A stretch of DNA of 16,991 nucleotides from the NCBI GenBank assembly GCA_027023115.1, contig JALVWZ010000057.1, forward strand, positions 1-16,991, given 5' to 3'. The notes below the pieces were generated by a model that was not told where the DNA came from, did not search any database, and saw only the letters and a list, made by a program, of their open reading frames with translations. Shown piece after piece: positions 14,542 through 16,991 of this stretch. The stretch's first letter is position 1. Each line of letters begins with the position of its first letter. This DNA is from Thermaceae bacterium (GTDB taxonomy: Bacteria > Deinococcota > Deinococci > Deinococcales > Marinithermaceae). The position numbers were made by a program, and so were the translations under genes.

Positions 14542-15444
14542 TTAGTCGAGCCGCGGCAGCGCTTGCGCGGTTTGCAGGACCGGCGCAAAGAGGTCGCCCT
14601 GGGTTCGTAGCCGCTCGGGCGCGGTTTTTAGCGTGAAGTCGGCCGGCGTAAAACCGCCCCGCGCCACCTCGCTCCACCCCAGCGGCGTGCTCACCGGCGC
14701 GTCCGGCTTGGCGCGAAGGGTGTAGGGGGCGGCGGTGTTGCGGCCGTAGCCGTTTTGAGCGTAGTCCACGAAGACGCCCCTACCGCGGTGGGTGGCTCCG
14801 TGGGGCAGCCGCACGAGGCCTCCGCTAAATGCGGACAAACGCGAGGCGAACGCCTTGGCCCAGGCGCGCGCCTGGGCGTGGGTGTAACGGCCCGGCTCGA
14901 GGGGTACGAAGACATGCAGCCCGCGCCCGCCGCTGGTCTTGGGCCAGCCTTTGAGGCCCAGGCGCTGGAGCTCGTCGCGCACCAAGAGGGCCGCTTCCAA
15001 AACATCCGCGAAGCGCGACCGGTCGCCCGGGTCCAGGTCGAAGACCAGCCAGGTGGGATGGGCCAGGTCGGGGGTGCGGCTCGACCAGACGTGGAACTCC
15101 ACCGCCGCTTGGTTGGCCAGCCAGAGCAGCTGTGCTTCGTCTTCGACCAAAATGAGCGGCACCTGCCCCGTCTTGGTCTTGGGGTTGTAGAGAACCCGCG
15201 GCATCCACGCGGGCGCGTGGCCGGGCAGCTTGCGTCGGTAGTAGCAGCCTGCGGCGATGCCGTCGGGGCACATCCTGAGGGTCAGCGGACGACCGCGCAG
15301 GTACGGGAGTATGTAGGGAGCCACCGTGCGGTAGTACTCGAGCATGTCGCCTTTGGTATAGCCGGCGGCGGGCCAGAAGACCTTTTGCAGGTTCTTGACC
15401 TCCACCTGCCGGCCGGAAAGTTCCCAGACCGCGCGTGATTTCAC
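14542..15444 (-). CDS. ligD: LigD polymerase-domain protein (DNA primase/polymerase, NHEJ type)
   Basis: Stand-alone archaeo-eukaryotic primase-type polymerase domain of the bacterial end-joining ligase LigD; such domains add nucleotides, preferring ribonucleotides, at broken DNA ends bound by Ku. Key residues: VKNLQKVFWP and TKGDMLEYY near the start, PLTLRMCPDG (53-62), metal-binding D136 and D138 in VFDLDPGD, TSGGRGLHVF (170-179) with H177, and VFVDYAQNGYGRNTAAPYTLRA (224-245) with the third acidic residue D227. At 300 residues it has only this domain: no ligase or phosphoesterase part, and no Ku or ligase gene nearby. Start GTG 15444 has AGGTGGGGG upstream and sits at the foot of an 8-bp inverted repeat. 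Confidence 0.92.
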   Translation of the reverse strand: MKSRAVWELSGRQVEVKNLQKVFWPAAGYTKGDMLEYYRTVAPYILPYLRGRPLTLRMCPDGIAAGCYYRRKLPGHAPAWMPRVLYNPKTKTGQVPLILVEDEAQLLWLANQAAVEFHVWSSRTPDLAHPTWLVFDLDPGDRSRFADVLEAALLVRDELQRLGLKGWPKTSGGRGLHVFVPLEPGRYTHAQARAWAKAFASRLSAFSGGLVRLPHGATHRGRGVFVDYAQNGYGRNTAAPYTLRAKPDAPVSTPLGWSEVARGGFTPADFTLKTAPERLRTQGDLFAPVLQTAQALPRLD

Positions 15445-15477
15445 GAGCGTTCCCCCACCTTCACCCTACAACGCTCG
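15444..15477 (-). promoter_or_regulatory. Inverted repeat enclosing the ligD ribosome site
   Basis: CGAGCGTT and AACGCTCG (15444-15451 and 15470-15477 on the plus strand) are perfect 8-bp complements 18 bases apart. The enclosed bases hold the AGGTGGGGG ribosome site and a TAGGGT -10-like box (15468-15463), and the proximal arm runs into the first base of the GTG. It could be a protein-binding operator or, if transcribed, a hairpin presenting the ribosome site in its loop. Confidence 0.45.
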
Positions 15478-15550
15478 GAGTCTGCCTTCATCGTTTCAGA
15501 CCATCGCGCACCATCGTTCCCACCGGTCGCGGTTTCATCGTTCCAGCCAG

Positions 15551-15694
15551 GCGGGTCCCGTTCGCGCGAGCTGGGATCCAGATCGGTTCACCACAGCGTC
15601 GTTTGCTGGACCCGCACGCAGAAAGGGTCACGCCGAGGCGCTCTTGCCACGACCCCCGACTCGGTCCTGGACCCCAGCTTCCGCTGGGGTGACG
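15551..15694. repeat. Cluster of three REP-like palindromic units
   Basis: Three related units share the pattern CTGGAYCCC-(10-12)-GGGNNNACG. Unit C (15667-15694, plus) is intact: ACCCCAGC, TTCC loop, GCTGGGGT. Unit B (15606-15632, plus) is degraded: CTGGACCC and GGGTCACG survive. Unit A (15581-15551, minus) begins CTGGATCCCAGCT. None is followed by a T run, so they are not terminators. They resemble short interspersed palindromes found between genes in many bacteria. They sit in the 369-base gap 15445-15813, which holds no convincing gene; CATCGTT-type direct repeats lie at about 15488-15540. Confidence 0.55.
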
Positions 15695-15723
15695 AAAGGA
15701 AGAGGCTCGCGGCGACGGGGCGG

Positions 15724-15763
15724 CGTGAACTGTACGGCTAGGCCGTGAACTGTATGGCTAGGC
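15724..15763 (+). repeat. 20-bp tandem duplication
   Basis: Two adjacent 20-base units (15724-15743, 15744-15763), each beginning CGTGAACTGTA and ending GGCTAGGC, differing by one base (C or T at position 12). They lie between the REP-like cluster and the aldo/keto reductase 3' end. A weak 4-bp stem plus T-rich run at about 15815-15789 on the minus strand may act as a poor terminator for the reductase gene. Confidence 0.75.
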
Positions 15764-15813
15764 GTCGCCACGCCGCGCTGACGGCGCAAAAAGGAAAGCC
15801 CCCAGCGTGCAGG

Positions 15814-16776
15814 CTACTGGTAGCAGTCGGGCGCGGGCGGGAAGATGGCGTCGATTTGCCGGATGACCTCTGGCGCCAGCTCCACCTCGACTGCCCCCAG
15901 GCTCTCCCGGAGCTGCTCGGGGGTGCGGGCGCCGGTGATGGCGCTCGAGACCTGTCCCCGGCGCAGCACCCAGGCCAACGCCAGCTGCGTGCGGGTCACG
16001 CCCAGCTCGTCGGCCACGGCCTTCAACTTCTTGACGCGCTCGCGGTTCTCCTCGGTGAGCAACCGCTCGCGGAACTGCTCGTACTGCGCCAGTCGCGAAC
16101 CCTCGGGCAGCCCTTCGTCGTACTTGCCGGTGAGCACTCCCTGCCCCAGCGGGCTCCAGACCACCAGCCCCATGCCGAAGCGCTCGGCCTCGGGGATAAT
16201 CTCCTTTTCCACCCGGTCGCGGTAGACCAGCGAGTACTGCGGCTGTTCCACCACCGGCGCGGCCAGGCCATTCGCGCGGGCGAAGGTGACCGCCTCGGCG
16301 ATGCGCGCCGCCGGCCACTCGCTGGTGCCCCAGTAGAGGATCTTGCCCGCTTTTACCAGGTCACTGAACGCGGTAACGATCTCCTCCATGGGCGTCTCGG
16401 GGTCGTAGCGGTGGGCGAAGTAGAGGTCCAGGTAGTCGGTCTGCAGCCTCTTGAGACTGCGTTCTATGGACTCGTGCACGTGCTTGCGCCCCAGGCCGCG
16501 GCCGTTGGCGTCTTCCGAGGTGGGCCAGAAGACCTTGGAGCTCATCACCAGAGTGTGGCGCGGGTACTCCTTGAGCACCTCGCCCATCAGCTCTTCGGCC
16601 GCGCCCATCGCGTAAACGTCGGCGTTGTCGAAGAAGTTGACACCGGCGTCATAGGCCAGCTTGCTGATCTGCTTGATGGTCTCGAGGTCTTTCACCTGGT
16701 TGCCGTAGGTGACCCAGGCGCCCAACGAGATTTCCGATACCTTGATGCCGTAATTACCCAACGAACGGTATTTCAT
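15814..16776 (-). CDS. Aldo/keto reductase (Kv-beta / YghZ-like)
   Basis: NADPH-dependent oxidoreductase with a TIM-barrel fold, 320 residues. The full catalytic set is visible: D50 and Y55 in FFDNADVY, K81 in MSSKVFW, and H122 in FAHRYD. SEWPAARI and VEQPQYSLVYRDRVEKEI match the group related to potassium-channel beta subunits and YghZ/Gpr, which reduce aldehydes such as methylglyoxal; the natural substrate here is unknown. IFPPAPDCYQ closes the chain. ATG 16776 is preceded by GGGGGGA. Its promoter overlaps a TetR-type palindrome, so it is probably induced by an effector. It runs in the same direction as the truncated gene upstream. Confidence 0.92.
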   Translation of the reverse strand: MKYRSLGNYGIKVSEISLGAWVTYGNQVKDLETIKQISKLAYDAGVNFFDNADVYAMGAAEELMGEVLKEYPRHTLVMSSKVFWPTSEDANGRGLGRKHVHESIERSLKRLQTDYLDLYFAHRYDPETPMEEIVTAFSDLVKAGKILYWGTSEWPAARIAEAVTFARANGLAAPVVEQPQYSLVYRDRVEKEIIPEAERFGMGLVVWSPLGQGVLTGKYDEGLPEGSRLAQYEQFRERLLTEENRERVKKLKAVADELGVTRTQLALAWVLRRGQVSSAITGARTPEQLRESLGAVEVELAPEVIRQIDAIFPPAPDCYQ

Positions 16777-16798
16777 GACTATTCCCCCCGTACCGCGA

Positions 16799-16828
16799 AG
16801 TATACCGGAAATCTGACCGCCCGGTCAG
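16799..16828 (-). promoter_or_regulatory. Aldo/keto reductase promoter with TetR-type operator
   Basis: On the minus strand CTGACC (16828-16823), 18-base spacer and TATACT (16804-16799) form a reasonable promoter, starting transcription about 15-17 bases before the ATG. The -35 box is the first half of CTGACCG-GG-CGGTCAG (16813-16828), a 7-bp inverted repeat with 2-base centre, the form typical of TetR-family operators. A repressor bound there would block polymerase. No regulator gene is in the window. Confidence 0.6.
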
Positions 16829-16830
16829 GC

Positions 16831-16991
16831 TCAGTCGGCCAGTATCTGGGTGTTGGTGCAGTCAGGCTCTTCGGGAGGTAGCTCCAGCAAGCGGCGCAGG
16901 CATTCCCCGGAAAGGTTGAAAGGCGGCACCCGGCTGGCGTAGGCGGCGTAGGCGGCGCCAAACTTGAGCCGCGCTTCGCGTTCTTCCAGCA
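16831..16991 (-). CDS. 3' end of a probable isoprenylcysteine methyltransferase-family protein (partial)
   Basis: An open minus-strand frame enters from the right edge and ends at TGA 16833-16831, giving 52 residues. It starts LEEREARLKFGAAYAAYASRV: the pattern E(E)-FG-Y-Y-V is the conserved C-terminal signature of isoprenylcysteine carboxyl methyltransferase and phospholipid methyltransferase-like membrane enzymes. The usual family ends shortly after this motif; here ~30 further residues follow, including two cysteines. The start and membrane helices lie outside the window, so the assignment rests on one motif. Confidence 0.55.
   Translation of the reverse strand, partial: LEEREARLKFGAAYAAYASRVPPFNLSGECLRRLLELPPEEPDCTNTQILAD

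Noticed and set aside
14755..15438. 227-residue plus-strand open frame
   Set aside because: Complement of the LigD polymerase gene, with no motif or ribosome site of its own.
15671..15690. Palindrome considered as an intrinsic terminator
   Set aside because: Neither strand has a T run after the stem and no gene ends at it; it matches neighbouring REP-like units instead.
15395..15748. Possible small genes (117 and 85 residues) in the gap after ligD
   Set aside because: They read across REP-like palindromes, have serine/arginine/proline-rich low-information sequence and lack convincing ribosome sites.
15445..15813. CRISPR-like array or insertion sequence in the repeat-rich gap
   Set aside because: Repeats are few, unevenly spaced and in mixed orientation; no transposase remnant, terminal inverted repeat pair or spacer pattern is visible.
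15745..16881. 378-residue plus-strand open frame
   Set aside because: Mirror of the aldo/keto reductase, whose catalytic tetrad is intact on the minus strand.

Overview
The window is about 17 kb of GC-rich bacterial chromosome. Gene density is high, coding starts often use GTG or TTG, and several genes overlap at GTGA junctions. Best fit from protein style is the Deinococcus-Thermus phylum, family Thermaceae (Oceanithermus, Marinithermus or Meiothermus-like): the SlyD, the CysM-like synthase, the Nudix protein and the long MalF/MalG pair all look Thermus-like, and two genes have a TANNNT -10 box exactly six bases before the start, a leaderless arrangement. The genus is an inference; no rRNA is present.

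Layout. 3-4126 (minus strand) is a maltose/oligosaccharide ABC import operon, malE-malF-malG, without an ATPase gene in view; its upstream region has a perfect 14-bp LacI-type palindrome, and a strong hairpin separates malE from malF. 4415-4729 (plus) is a FUN14-family membrane protein. 4833-7019 (plus) is a visibly AT-richer gene for a 728-residue DUF262-HNH protein with a C-terminal HEPN-like domain, a likely single-gene restriction or anti-phage system and the main accessory element here. 7030-7938 (minus) is a cysteine synthase, divergent from slyD (8047-8517, plus), which ends at a strong terminator. 8572-8604 is a scrap resembling the 3' end of the FAD-oxidase gene found 1 kb further on; then comes the strongest promoter of the window, driving an exported protein of unknown function (8825-9472).

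9530-10888 (minus) is a GlcD/D-lactate dehydrogenase-type flavoprotein. It shares a 31-bp divergent promoter region with a tightly overlapping plus-strand operon: DUF72 protein, Nudix hydrolase, APC amino-acid permease, and an NRAMP-like transporter lacking the canonical metal-binding motifs. The last stop abuts the stop of a convergent stand-alone LigD polymerase-domain gene (14542-15444, minus). 15445-15813 is a 369-bp non-coding stretch with three related REP-like units and a 20-bp tandem repeat. 15814-16776 (minus) is an aldo/keto reductase whose promoter overlaps a TetR-type palindrome, and the window ends in the 3' end of a probable isoprenylcysteine methyltransferase-family gene.

Most of the window is ordinary metabolism and transport. 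The parts deserving attention are the DUF262-HNH-HEPN gene, the regulatory palindromes, the divergent NRAMP/APC pair, the solo LigD polymerase and the REP cluster. No tRNA, rRNA, CRISPR array or complete insertion sequence was seen.
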